This document shows positions 35,437 through 43,947 of a stretch of 64,000 nucleotides of DNA, piece by piece. Origin of the DNA: Microbacterium sufflavum (lineage in GTDB: Bacteria > Actinomycetota > Actinomycetes > Actinomycetales > Microbacteriaceae); NCBI RefSeq assembly GCF_023091155.1, contig NZ_JAHWXK010000001.1, positions 2,666,001-2,730,000 of the forward strand, written 5' to 3'. A program made the translations under genes and the position numbers. Below the pieces are notes generated by a model. That model was not told the DNA's origin. It was given only the letters and a program-made list of their open reading frames with translations, and ran no database searches. How positions within the stretch are numbered: the stretch's first letter is position 1; every line of letters starts with the position of its first letter.

Positions 35437-36882
35437 ATGACCAGCCCCGATTCCGGAGCCCCTTCCGCACGCCGCAGGACCCTCGCCGAGAAGGTCTGGG
35501 ACGACCATCTCGTCGTGAAGGGCGAAGACGGCCAGCCCGACCTCATCTACATCGACCTGCACCTCGTGCACGAGGTCACCAGCCCGCAGGCCTTCGACGG
35601 TCTGCGCAGCGAGGGCCGCCCACTGCGCCGCCTCGACCTGACGATCGCGACCGAGGACCACAACACCCCGACGTGGGAGATCGACAAGCCGATCGCCGAC
35701 CTCACCAGTCGCACGCAGATCGAGACGCTGCGCCGCAACGCGGCCGAATTCGGGGTGCGCCTGCACTCGCTGGGCGATGCCGAGCAGGGCATCGTGCACG
35801 TGGTGGGGCCGCAGCTGGGCCTGACGATGCCCGGCATCACGGTGGTGTGCGGCGACTCGCACACCTCGACCCACGGCGCGTTCGGCGCGATGGCGTTCGG
35901 CATCGGCACGAGCGAGGTCGAGCACGTCATGGCGACGCAGACCCTGCCGCTCAAGCCGTTCAAGACCATGGCCATCACGGTCGAGGGCACGCTGCGCCCC
36001 GGTGTCACGGCGAAGGACATCATCCTCGCGGTGATCGCGAAGATCGGCACGGGCGGCGGGCAGGGCTATGTGCTCGAGTACCGCGGCAGCGCGATCCGCG
36101 CCCTCTCGATGGAGGGCCGCATGACGATCTGCAACATGTCGATCGAGGCCGGAGCCCGCGCGGGCATGGTGGCGCCCGACGAGACGACCTTCGCGTACCT
36201 GGAGGGGCGGCCGCACGCACCGAAGGGCCAGGACTGGGAGGACGCGGTCGCGTACTGGCGCACGCTGCCGACCGACGAGGGTGCCGAGTTCGACGCGGAG
36301 GTCTTCATCGACGCGAACGAGCTCGAGCCGTTCGTCACGTGGGGTACGAACCCGGGACAGGGGAGCTCCCTCTCCGCCGCGGTGCCGGACCCCGCGCAGA
36401 TCGCCGACCCGAACGAGCGCGCTGCCGCCGAGCGCGCGCTGGAGTACATGGCTCTGACGCCCGGCACTCCGCTCAAGGAGGTTCCGGTCGACGCCGTGTT
36501 CATGGGTTCCTGCACCAACAGCCGGATCGAGGACCTGCGCGCCTTCGCGTCGATCATCCAGGGCAAGAAGAAGGCCGACGGGGTCCGCGTGATGGTCGTG
36601 CCGGGCTCCGCGCGCGTGCGGCTGGAGGCCGAGGCTGAGGGCCTCGACAAGGTCATCACCGACTTCGGTGCCGAGTGGCGTTTCGCCGGCTGCTCGATGT
36701 GCCTGGGGATGAACCCCGACCAGCTCGCCCCCGGTGAGCGGTGCGCGTCCACCTCGAACCGCAACTTCGAGGGACGACAGGGCAAGGGCGGCCGGACGCA
36801 CTTGGTGTCTCCGCTCGTGGCGGCCGCCACGGCGATCCGCGGCACCCTGTCCAGCCCGAGCGACCTGACGGAAGAGGCCTGA
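35437..36882 (+). CDS. leuC: 3-isopropylmalate dehydratase large subunit
   Basis: With LeuD this protein forms the [4Fe-4S] isomerase that converts 2- to 3-isopropylmalate. The 481-residue aconitase-fold protein has [15 protein letters not shown] (about 142-156, first cluster Cys), [11 protein letters not shown] and [13 protein letters not shown] (the other two Cys). AGGAG lies 7 nt before the ATG. leuD starts 2 nt after the stop. Expression is probably governed by the leader peptide upstream. Confidence 0.97.
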   Translation: MTSPDSGAPSARRRTLAEKVWDDHLVVKGEDGQPDLIYIDLHLVHEVTSPQAFDGLRSEGRPLRRLDLTIATEDHNTPTWEIDKPIADLTSRTQIETLRRNAAEFGVRLHSLGDAEQGIVHVVGPQLGLTMPGITVVCGDSHTSTHGAFGAMAFGIGTSEVEHVMATQTLPLKPFKTMAITVEGTLRPGVTAKDIILAVIAKIGTGGGQGYVLEYRGSAIRALSMEGRMTICNMSIEAGARAGMVAPDETTFAYLEGRPHAPKGQDWEDAVAYWRTLPTDEGAEFDAEVFIDANELEPFVTWGTNPGQGSSLSAAVPDPAQIADPNERAAAERALEYMALTPGTPLKEVPVDAVFMGSCTNSRIEDLRAFASIIQGKKKADGVRVMVVPGSARVRLEAEAEGLDKVITDFGAEWRFAGCSMCLGMNPDQLAPGERCASTSNRNFEGRQGKGGRTHLVSPLVAAATAIRGTLSSPSDLTEEA

Positions 36883-36884
36883 CC

Positions 36885-37481
36885 ATGGAGAAGTTCACGA
36901 CCCACACGGGCATCGCGGCTCCGCTGAAGCGGTCGAACGTCGACACCGACCAGATCATCCCCGCGGTGTTCCTCAAGCGCGTCACCAAGACCGGCTTCGA
37001 GGACGCGCTGTTCCACGGATGGCGGCAGGACCCGGAGTTCGTGCTCAACCAGCCCGTGTACCAGGGCGCATCGATCCTCGTCGCCGGTCCCGACTTCGGT
37101 ACCGGCTCGAGCCGGGAGCACGCCGTGTGGGCGCTGCGCGACTTCGGCTTCAAGGTCGTGCTCAGCCCGCGGTTCGCCGACATCTTCCGCGGCAACTCCG
37201 GTAAGCAGGGCCTGCTCGCCGCGACGATCTCGGAGGACGACCTCGAGCGGTTCTGGGCCGAGATCGAGCGGAATCCCGGGGCGCAGATGACCGTCGACCT
37301 CGAGGCGCGCACCGCGTCGGTCGGCGGCATCCAGGCCGACATCGGCATCGACGATTACACTAGATGGCGGCTCCTCGAAGGGCTCGACGACATCGGGCTC
37401 ACGCTGCGCAACGAAGACAAGATCGCGCAGTTCGAGGCCCGTCGCGAGTCGTGGCGGCCGCGGACCCTCCCCGTTCAGTGA
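36885..37481 (+). CDS. leuD: 3-isopropylmalate dehydratase small subunit
   Basis: The 198-residue swivelling domain partner of LeuC has [35 protein letters not shown] (substrate-binding loop) and [21 protein letters not shown]. It follows leuC with a 2-nt gap, ensuring balanced synthesis. A GC-rich hairpin lies immediately after the stop, before murA. Confidence 0.97.
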   Translation: MEKFTTHTGIAAPLKRSNVDTDQIIPAVFLKRVTKTGFEDALFHGWRQDPEFVLNQPVYQGASILVAGPDFGTGSSREHAVWALRDFGFKVVLSPRFADIFRGNSGKQGLLAATISEDDLERFWAEIERNPGAQMTVDLEARTASVGGIQADIGIDDYTRWRLLEGLDDIGLTLRNEDKIAQFEARRESWRPRTLPVQ

Positions 37482-37487
37482 GACGGA

Positions 37488-37520
37488 GGGGGCGGGGGAG
37501 CCAGGGGTAACCCCGCCCCC
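37488..37520 (+). terminator. hairpin between leuD and murA
   Basis: A perfect 10-bp stem (37488-37497 with 37511-37520) with a 13-nt loop. It could end the leu transcript or reduce read-through into murA, which starts 22 nt downstream. Confidence 0.55.
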
Positions 37521-37541
37521 GATGAACGAAGTGAGGCCCCA

Positions 37542-38909
37542 ATGACGACACCCGTGCGCGACGCTCTTCCCGACGACGTCCCTGCGCTCACCGGAGACGT
37601 CCTCGCCATCCGAGGAGGCCGACCGCTGCGTGGCCGGGTCGACGTCAAGGGCGCGAAGAACCTCGCCACCAAGGCGATGGTGGCTTCGCTCCTGGGAGAG
37701 ACGACGAGCGTCCTGCGCGACGTGCCGGCGATCAGCGATGTGGCCGTGGTCCGCTCCCTTCTCGAGGTGCACGGTGTCCGGGTGTCGGAGGGCGATGAGC
37801 CGGGCTCGCTCGTGTTCGACCCGAGCGACGTGGAGTCGGCGCACTTCGAGGAGATCGACGCCCACGCGGGCGCGTCCCGCATCCCGATCCTGTTCTGCGG
37901 GCCCCTGCTGCACCGGCTGGGCCAGGCGTTCATCCCCGACCTCGGCGGCTGCCGCATCGGCGATCGCCCGATCGACTTCCACCTGGACGCGCTGCGCAAG
38001 TTCGGCGCGATCGTCGAGAAGCTGCCGAGCGGCATCCGCCTCTCGACCGGCGGCACCCGCCTGCACGGCGCCAACATCCACCTGCCGTACCCGAGCGTCG
38101 GGGCGACCGAGCAGGTACTGCTGACGGCGGTGCGCGCCGAGGGCGTCACGGAGCTGCGCAACGCCGCGATCGAGCCCGAGATCATGGACCTGATCGCCGT
38201 GCTGCAGAAGATGGGCGCGATCATCTCCTACGAGCCGAACCGGGTGATCCTCATCGAGGGCGTCGAGAAGCTCCGCGGCTACGACCACCGGTCGATCTTC
38301 GACCGCAACGAGGCGGCCTCGTGGGCGTCGGCCGCTCTGGCGACGGACGGCGAGATCTTCGTCGGCGGCGCCAAGCAGCAGGAGATGCTGACGTTCCTCA
38401 ACGTGTTCCGCAAGGCGGGCGGCTGGTTCGACATCCAGGAGGACGGCATCCTGTTCCGGCGCGACGGCGACATCAAGCCGGTCGTGATCGAGACCGACGT
38501 GCACCCCGGCTTCATGACCGACTGGCAGCAGCCCCTCGTGGTCGCGCTGACCCAGGCGCACGGCCGCTCGGTCGTGCACGAGACCGTGTACGAGAACCGC
38601 ATGGGCTTCACGGAGGCCCTCGTGAAGATGGGCGCCGACATCGTCGTGCACCCGCGCGGGCTGCAGGACGGCCCTCGCCGCGTGCCGCGCCGTGACCTGG
38701 AGCAGGCCGCCGTCATCACCGGCCCGACGCCGCTGCACGGCGCCGACATCGTCGTGCCCGACCTGCGCGGCGGATACAGCCACGTGATCGCGGCGCTCAC
38801 GGCCTCCGGCGAGTCGAAGGTGTCGGGCGTCGACATCCTGGCCCGCGGGTACGAGAAGTTCCTCGCCAAGCTCGACGCGCTCGGCGCCGACTTCGACGTC
38901 CTCCGGTGA
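37542..38909 (+). CDS. murA: UDP-N-acetylglucosamine 1-carboxyvinyltransferase
   Basis: This enzyme performs the first committed step of peptidoglycan synthesis, transferring enolpyruvate from PEP to UDP-GlcNAc. The 455-residue protein has VKGAKNLATKAM near the N-terminus (catalytic Lys/Asn) and LGGCRIGDRPID, where Cys137 is the active-site residue that fosfomycin alkylates. Some actinobacterial MurA proteins carry Asp there; this one does not. It is slightly longer than the E. coli enzyme. The stop overlaps the acyltransferase start by GTGA. Confidence 0.97.
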   Translation: MTTPVRDALPDDVPALTGDVLAIRGGRPLRGRVDVKGAKNLATKAMVASLLGETTSVLRDVPAISDVAVVRSLLEVHGVRVSEGDEPGSLVFDPSDVESAHFEEIDAHAGASRIPILFCGPLLHRLGQAFIPDLGGCRIGDRPIDFHLDALRKFGAIVEKLPSGIRLSTGGTRLHGANIHLPYPSVGATEQVLLTAVRAEGVTELRNAAIEPEIMDLIAVLQKMGAIISYEPNRVILIEGVEKLRGYDHRSIFDRNEAASWASAALATDGEIFVGGAKQQEMLTFLNVFRKAGGWFDIQEDGILFRRDGDIKPVVIETDVHPGFMTDWQQPLVVALTQAHGRSVVHETVYENRMGFTEALVKMGADIVVHPRGLQDGPRRVPRRDLEQAAVITGPTPLHGADIVVPDLRGGYSHVIAALTASGESKVSGVDILARGYEKFLAKLDALGADFDVLR

Positions 38910-39670
38910 GCCCGATGGCTTCCCGGTCGCCGGAGAAGACGCGTCCGAGTCTGTTCTGGCCGCTCGCGGCGATCGTCATCCCGCTCGTGTCGCTGCTCGC
39001 CAAGATCCGTGTCACCGGTGGTGAGAAGCTGCCGCGCGACGGCGCGTTCGTGCTCGCCCCGAACCACTACTCCGAGTTCGACCCGCTGATCGTCGCGGTC
39101 GCCGTGTGGCGCATCGGCCGAGCCCCGCGGTTCATGGCGAAGGAGAGCCTGTTCCGTGTCCCCGTGCTCGGATGGGTGCTGCGTCGCACGGGCATGGTGC
39201 CGGTCGCGCGGACGTCGTCGGCGACCGCGGCCAAGCAGACCATGGCGCAGTCGGCGGAGCTCGTCGAGCACGGCCGCGGCGTGATCGTGTACCCGGAGGG
39301 CACGCTCACGCGCGACCCGGATCTGTGGCCGATGCGCGGCAAGTCCGGCGCGGTCCGCCTCGCCCTCGCCGACGGGATCCCGCTGATCCCGATGGCGCAG
39401 TGGGGTACTCAGGAGATCATGGGTCGCTATCAGAAGGGCCTGAGCCTTTGGCCGCTGCGCAAGCCGGTCCGCGTGCTGGTGGGCGACCCGATCGACGTCG
39501 AGGATCTGCGCGGGCGTGCGACCGAGCCCGCCGCGCTGACCGAGGCGACGAGCCGCCTGATGAACGCGATCACGGCGCTGCTCGAGGAGTTGCGCGAGGA
39601 GAAGGCACCAGCGGAGCGGTGGAACCCCGCGAGCCACGGCCAGAAGGAGACCGGTCGACTTGACTCCTAA
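38906..39670 (+). CDS. 1-acyl-sn-glycerol-3-phosphate acyltransferase (PlsC family)
   Basis: The 254-residue membrane-associated protein should acylate lysophosphatidate to phosphatidate. It has one N-terminal hydrophobic segment (LFWPLAAIVIPLVSLL), the catalytic NHYSEFD (NHX4D, about 52-58), and YPEGTLTRD as the glycerol-phosphate-binding EGT block. The GTG start overlaps the murA stop; an in-frame ATG is 9 nt later. It overlaps gpsA by 11 nt. Neighbours join cell-wall and phospholipid precursor supply. Confidence 0.92.
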   Translation: MSPMASRSPEKTRPSLFWPLAAIVIPLVSLLAKIRVTGGEKLPRDGAFVLAPNHYSEFDPLIVAVAVWRIGRAPRFMAKESLFRVPVLGWVLRRTGMVPVARTSSATAAKQTMAQSAELVEHGRGVIVYPEGTLTRDPDLWPMRGKSGAVRLALADGIPLIPMAQWGTQEIMGRYQKGLSLWPLRKPVRVLVGDPIDVEDLRGRATEPAALTEATSRLMNAITALLEELREEKAPAERWNPASHGQKETGRLDS

Positions 39671-40793
39671 GAGGAACACACCAGCGGGACCCCGGGTCGC
39701 CGTGATCGGCGCGGGCAGCTGGGGCACCACGTTCGGGAAGATCCTGGCCGATGGCGGAGCGCAGGTCACGATGTGGGCCCGCCGCGCCGAGCTGGCGCAC
39801 GAGATCGACGAGGCCAAGCGCAACTCGCGCTACCTGCCGGGCATCAACCTCCCGCGCACCATGGCGGCCACGCACGAGCTCTCCTCGGCGCTCGACGGGG
39901 CGGAACAGGTGTACCTGTCGGTGCCGAGCCAATCGCTGCGCGAGAACCTCAAGGCGCTGCGACCGCTGATCGCGTCCGGCGATGCCCGGATCGTCAGCCT
40001 CATGAAGGGGGTCGAGCGGGGCACGGGTCTGCGCATGAGTCAGGTGATCGAGCAGGAGCTGCGCTGCGACCCGGAGCGCATCGCGGTGGCGTCCGGCCCC
40101 AACCTGGCGCTGGAGATCGCGCGCGAGCAGCCCACCGCGGCCGTCATCTCGTCGCTGAGCCAGGAGACGGCGGAGGTCGTGGCGCGGGCCGCGCGCAACG
40201 GCTACTTCCGCACGTTCGTGAACACCGACGTGATCGGCACCGAGTTCGGCGGGGTGCTGAAGAACCTCATCGCCGTCGCGATCGGCATCGTCGACGGCGT
40301 CGGCTACGGCGAGAACACCAAGGCCTCGATCATCACGCGTGGTCTGGTCGAGATGACCGACTTCGCGGTCGCGAACGGCGCGCAGCCGGAGACGCTGCAG
40401 GGGCTCGCGGGGCTCGGCGACCTGATCGCGACGTGCCAGTCGCCGCTGAGCCGGAACAACACGGCCGGGCGGCTGCTCGGACAGGGCTATTCGTTCCAGG
40501 ACGTCGTGAAGCAGATGCAGCAGACCGCGGAGGGGCTGGCCTCGGTCGCCCCCGTGCTGCAGCTCGCCCGCGAGGCCGGCGTCGACATGCCGATCGTCGA
40601 GCAGGTGAAGATGGTGCTCGACGGCAAGATGGATCCCCGGGATATCGCCCCGCATCTCACGACGGACGACGACACCCCGCAGGGGGAGAGGACCAACCAT
40701 GGACAAGCAGACGGTGGTGGTGCTCTTCGGAGGGCGCTCCAGCGAGCATTCGATCAGTTCCGCAACGGCGGGGGGAGTGCTCGGCGCGATTGA
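39660..40793 (+). CDS. gpsA: glycerol-3-phosphate dehydrogenase [NAD(P)+]
   Basis: This enzyme makes sn-glycerol-3-phosphate for phospholipids. The 377-residue protein has the Rossmann GAGSWGTTFGKIL (about 18-30), MKGVERGTGLRMSQV, GPNLALEIA, GTEFGGVLKNLIAVAIGI with the catalytic Lys, and GLAGLGDLIATC. The TTG start has AGAAGGAGA upstream. The last 31 codons beyond HLTTDDDTPQGER are not part of the usual fold and overlap the first 95 nt of ddl in another frame. Confidence 0.93.
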   Translation: MTPKRNTPAGPRVAVIGAGSWGTTFGKILADGGAQVTMWARRAELAHEIDEAKRNSRYLPGINLPRTMAATHELSSALDGAEQVYLSVPSQSLRENLKALRPLIASGDARIVSLMKGVERGTGLRMSQVIEQELRCDPERIAVASGPNLALEIAREQPTAAVISSLSQETAEVVARAARNGYFRTFVNTDVIGTEFGGVLKNLIAVAIGIVDGVGYGENTKASIITRGLVEMTDFAVANGAQPETLQGLAGLGDLIATCQSPLSRNNTAGRLLGQGYSFQDVVKQMQQTAEGLASVAPVLQLAREAGVDMPIVEQVKMVLDGKMDPRDIAPHLTTDDDTPQGERTNHGQADGGGALRRALQRAFDQFRNGGGSARRD

Positions 40794-41781
40794 CCGCGAC
40801 CGCTACGCGGTGATCCCGGTGGGGATCACGCGCGAGGGCGCCTTCGTGCTGGAGGACGACGACCCGGCGAAGTTCCCGCTCGATGCGGCGCACCTGCCCG
40901 AGGTGGTCGACAATGGCACGCGCATCCTGTGGCCGGAGCCGGGCGGCGACCGCACGCTCCGCGTGGTGCACCCCGGCGGCGCCGTCGACGGTCTCGGCGA
41001 GATCGACGTGGTGCTGCCCATCCTGCACGGACCGCACGGCGAGGACGGCACGATCCAGGGGTACTTCGACACGCTCGAGGTGCCGTACGCGGGCGGCGGC
41101 GTGCTCGATTCGGCGCTGTGCATGGACAAGCACTTCATGAAGATCGCCCTGCAGGCCGCGGGCATCCCGGTCGCGCCGTGGGTCACGGTGCGGCGCGCGG
41201 CGTGGGACGGCGACCCGTCGTCGGTACGCGAGCAGGCGGCCGGTCTGGGCCTCCCGGTGTTCGTGAAGCCCGCACGGGCGGGCTCGAGCGTGGGGGTGTC
41301 GAAGGTGAGCGCCCCGGAGGAGCTCGACGCGGCTCTCGCTGTGGCGTTCGCGGAAGACGACAAGGTCCTCATCGAGTCGGGGATCACCGGGCGCGAGATC
41401 GAGGTCGCGGTGCTGGAGGCGGCGGAGGGTGTCCGTGCCTCGCTCCCGGGCGAGATCGTCCTCACGTCGCGCGGCTTCTACGACTTCGAGGGCAAGTACC
41501 TCGGCGGCGACGGGGTCGACGTCGTGTGCCCGGCCGAGCTGAGCGACGCGGAGGTGTCGGCGGTGCAGGAGGCCGGGGTCCGCGCGTTCGAGGCGGTGGA
41601 CGGCCGGGGCCTCGCCAGGGTCGACATGTTCCTCACGCCGTCGGGCGAGCTCGTGGTGAACGAGCTGAACACGATGCCCGGGTTCACGCCGATCTCGATG
41701 TTCCCCAAGTGCTGGGTGTCCTCCGGGCTGAGCTACCGCGACCTGATCACGGAGCTGGTGGAGGCGGGTCTGCGCCGCTGA
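40699..41781 (+). CDS. ddl: D-alanine--D-alanine ligase
   Basis: This ATP-grasp enzyme makes the D-Ala-D-Ala dipeptide for peptidoglycan. The 360-residue protein has LFGGRSSEHSISS (about 9-21), LPILHGPHGEDGTIQG, YAGGGVLDSALCMDK, FVKPARAGSSVGVSKV, and the metal-binding VNELNTMPGFTPISMFP. GGGGAGAGGA lies upstream of the ATG, within the gpsA coding region. The conserved N-terminus shows that the ATG at 40699 is right despite the 95-nt overlap with gpsA. Confidence 0.97.
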   Translation: MDKQTVVVLFGGRSSEHSISSATAGGVLGAIDRDRYAVIPVGITREGAFVLEDDDPAKFPLDAAHLPEVVDNGTRILWPEPGGDRTLRVVHPGGAVDGLGEIDVVLPILHGPHGEDGTIQGYFDTLEVPYAGGGVLDSALCMDKHFMKIALQAAGIPVAPWVTVRRAAWDGDPSSVREQAAGLGLPVFVKPARAGSSVGVSKVSAPEELDAALAVAFAEDDKVLIESGITGREIEVAVLEAAEGVRASLPGEIVLTSRGFYDFEGKYLGGDGVDVVCPAELSDAEVSAVQEAGVRAFEAVDGRGLARVDMFLTPSGELVVNELNTMPGFTPISMFPKCWVSSGLSYRDLITELVEAGLRR

Positions 41782-41800
41782 CCCGGGTTCTCCGCGGCGC

Positions 41801-42283
41801 TCAGCCCGCGGGGAACTCCACGCGGTCCGTGCACTGCGCGGTCGCGGGCGACAGGCCGGACTGGATGCTCGACGAGAGGGTGTTCACGATCGACTGGAAG
41901 TCGATCTGCTCGCCGCGGCGGATGATGACCTCCACCGCGGGCTCGCGCCCGTAGGTGACGAGGCGCTGCCGCTCCTCCTCCTGATCGAGCACCAGCCAGT
42001 CGACGCCGCCGAGCGTCGTGCAGACGAGCGCCGATGGCGCGGGGGGCTCCACGCCGCAGCGCAGCACGATCGTGGGGTCGCCCCAGGCGCCCGTGGCCTG
42101 CGCGTCGGTCCACACCCGGTCGAACCCGTCGACGCTGTCGGGGAGCAGCACGGAGACGGAGGCGCAGCCCGGATCGTTGGCGTCGTCCGCGGGTTCCAGG
42201 TGGACGGTGGTCGAGCATCCGGTGACGACGGCGGCGAGGGCGATCGCCCCGGCGACGGCGGCGAGACGACGAGAACGGGGCAT
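41801..42283 (-). CDS. DUF3515 family lipoprotein
   Basis: The 160-residue protein has a signal peptide ending in lipobox VTGC (Cys23), then a DUF3515-like domain with four further cysteines, including CASVSVLLPDSVDG and VLRCGVEPPAPSALVC. In actinobacteria this family is consistently encoded next to ddl and thiL, as here. The function is unknown. TAGCCT ends 6 nt before the ATG and overlaps the -10 of divergent thiL. Confidence 0.85.
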   Translation of the reverse strand: MPRSRRLAAVAGAIALAAVVTGCSTTVHLEPADDANDPGCASVSVLLPDSVDGFDRVWTDAQATGAWGDPTIVLRCGVEPPAPSALVCTTLGGVDWLVLDQEEERQRLVTYGREPAVEVIIRRGEQIDFQSIVNTLSSSIQSGLSPATAQCTDRVEFPAG

Positions 42284-42289
42284 GCATCC

Positions 42290-42299
42290 AGGCTACCTT
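42290..42299. promoter_or_regulatory. overlapping divergent -10 elements of the DUF3515 gene and thiL
   Basis: On the minus strand TAGCCT (42295-42290) ends 6 nt before the DUF3515 ATG. On the plus strand TACCTT (42294-42299) ends 7 nt before the thiL ATG. The hexamers share two bases, so polymerases cannot occupy both at once. The 23-nt gap between the two start codons holds both. Confidence 0.65.
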
Positions 42300-42306
42300 T
42301 GACGAC

Positions 42307-43302
42307 ATGCACTCCCGACCCGATGCCGACGACCCGCGCCTGGCAGAGCTCTCGGAGGGACGCATCCTGCGGTCGATCCTGAGCCGCACGACCCCGGGAG
42401 CGCACACGCTCCTCGGGCCGGGTGATGATGCGGCCGTGATCGCGGCGCCGTCGGGCTCGGTCGTCGCGACGACGGACACGCTGGTGCACGGTCCCGACTT
42501 CCGACTGGCGTGGTCCAGCGGGCATGATCTCGGCTGGAAGGCCGCGGCCGTGAACCTCGCGGACGTCGCGGCGATGGGGGCGCGTCCGACCGCGCTGCTG
42601 GTGGCCCTGGCGGTGCCGCGCGATCTGCGGTTGTCGTTCGTGGAACGGCTGGCCGACGGATTCCGCGATGCGTGCGCGGCCCTGGCGCCGGGGTGTGCGG
42701 TGGTGGGCGGCGACCTGACGGTGTCCGATGTGCTGACGGTGGCGGTGACCGCTCTCGGTGACCTGGAAGGGCGCCCTCCCGTCACGCGGGCGGGTGCGCG
42801 ACCCGGTGACGTGGTCGCGGTCGCCGGCGAACTCGGTCATGCCGCGCATGGGCTCGCGATCTTGTTCGGGCGCTTCCGCGACGGGGACGCGCCGATTCCG
42901 GTCGACCCGTCCCTGCTCGGACCAGGGGAGAGCGCGGCGGTGGCTGCGCAGCTGCGTCCGTCGCCGCCGATCGGGCTGGGCGTGGTGGCCGCGGCGGCCG
43001 GGGCGACCGCGATGATGGACGTCTCCGACGGGCTGGCGCTCGACGCGCGGCGGATGGCGGATGCCTCGGGGGTGACGATCGCGCTGGAGCGCGCCGAGCT
43101 CGGTGACTTCCCGGAGCGGGCGCTGGCGGGCGGGGAGGATCATGCGCTGCTGGCGAGCTTCCCGGACGGGATCCTGCCGCCGGGGTTCCGGGCGATCGGC
43201 ACCGTGAGGGAGCGCGCGGACGAGAACCTGCTCTGCGACGACCTCCCGGTCGACGTCAGCGGCTGGGACCCCTATCGCGACTGGGACTCCGTGGCGGGCT
43301 GA
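42307..43302 (+). CDS. thiL: thiamine-monophosphate kinase
   Basis: This enzyme phosphorylates thiamine monophosphate to the active cofactor. The 331-residue protein has GPGDDAAVIAAPSGS (about 38-52), TTDTLVHGPDFRLAW, KAAAVNLADVAAMGARPTALLVAL, VVGGDLTVSD, and MDVSDGLALDARRMADASG, all typical of the PurM-like family. It is probably leaderless. It ends 31 nt inside the convergent rsmD. Confidence 0.94.
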   Translation: MHSRPDADDPRLAELSEGRILRSILSRTTPGAHTLLGPGDDAAVIAAPSGSVVATTDTLVHGPDFRLAWSSGHDLGWKAAAVNLADVAAMGARPTALLVALAVPRDLRLSFVERLADGFRDACAALAPGCAVVGGDLTVSDVLTVAVTALGDLEGRPPVTRAGARPGDVVAVAGELGHAAHGLAILFGRFRDGDAPIPVDPSLLGPGESAAVAAQLRPSPPIGLGVVAAAAGATAMMDVSDGLALDARRMADASGVTIALERAELGDFPERALAGGEDHALLASFPDGILPPGFRAIGTVRERADENLLCDDLPVDVSGWDPYRDWDSVAG

Positions 43303-43886
43303 TCCTGTTCCGCAGGCGCGGCCTCGCCCGCGCGTTCGCACCACCAGAGCGCGGTGTCGCCATAGGTCTTCTCGCGGAATACGTGCAGTTCCGCCGCCTC
43401 GACGTCCGGAGGGGTGGAGCGACGGGCACGTTCGACGATCAGCACCGCGTCGTCGCTCAGGAGCGGCGCGAGGGCGATCAGGTCCGCGGTCATGGCGGCG
43501 TCATCGAGGTCGTACGGCGGGTCCGTGAACACGAGGTCGTAGGGCCCCGTGGCGCGGGCCAGGTAGGAGCGGACGCTCGCTTCGTGCACCCGTGCCGGCG
43601 GCCGGCCGCTCGCCCTGGCCACGGCTCCCGCGTTACGGCGCACGACGGCCGCGGCGGGGCGACCCCGCTCGACCAGGTCGGCGGTCGACGCTCCGCGGCT
43701 GAGCGCCTCGAGCCCGAGGGCCCCTGAGCCGGCGTACAGGTCGAGGACCCGCGCGCCGTCGATCGCTTCGAGCGACTCGAGCGCGGCGAACAGGGACTCC
43801 CGCACGCGATCGCTCGTGGGCCGCGTCCCCGCCCCAGGAACCTCGAGACGGATGCCGCGCGCGCGTCCTGCGATGATCCTGGTCAC
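43272..43886 (-). CDS. rsmD: 16S rRNA (guanine(966)-N(2))-methyltransferase
   Basis: The 204-residue SAM-dependent enzyme has RIIAGRARGIRLEVP, RPTSDRVRESLFAAL, LDLYAGSGALGLEALSRGA (SAM site) and the catalytic FTDPPYDL. It modifies small-subunit rRNA. The start is GTG. Its 3' end overlaps thiL tail-to-tail by 31 bp. It is divergent from recG with a 61-nt gap. Confidence 0.93.
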   Translation of the reverse strand: MTRIIAGRARGIRLEVPGAGTRPTSDRVRESLFAALESLEAIDGARVLDLYAGSGALGLEALSRGASTADLVERGRPAAAVVRRNAGAVARASGRPPARVHEASVRSYLARATGPYDLVFTDPPYDLDDAAMTADLIALAPLLSDDAVLIVERARRSTPPDVEAAELHVFREKTYGDTALWWCERAGEAAPAEQDQPATESQSR

Positions 43887-43947
43887 CCGTTCACGATACG
43901 ACAGGGGGCGACGACGTCGTGTCGGTCGCGTTCTCTAGACTCGGAGC

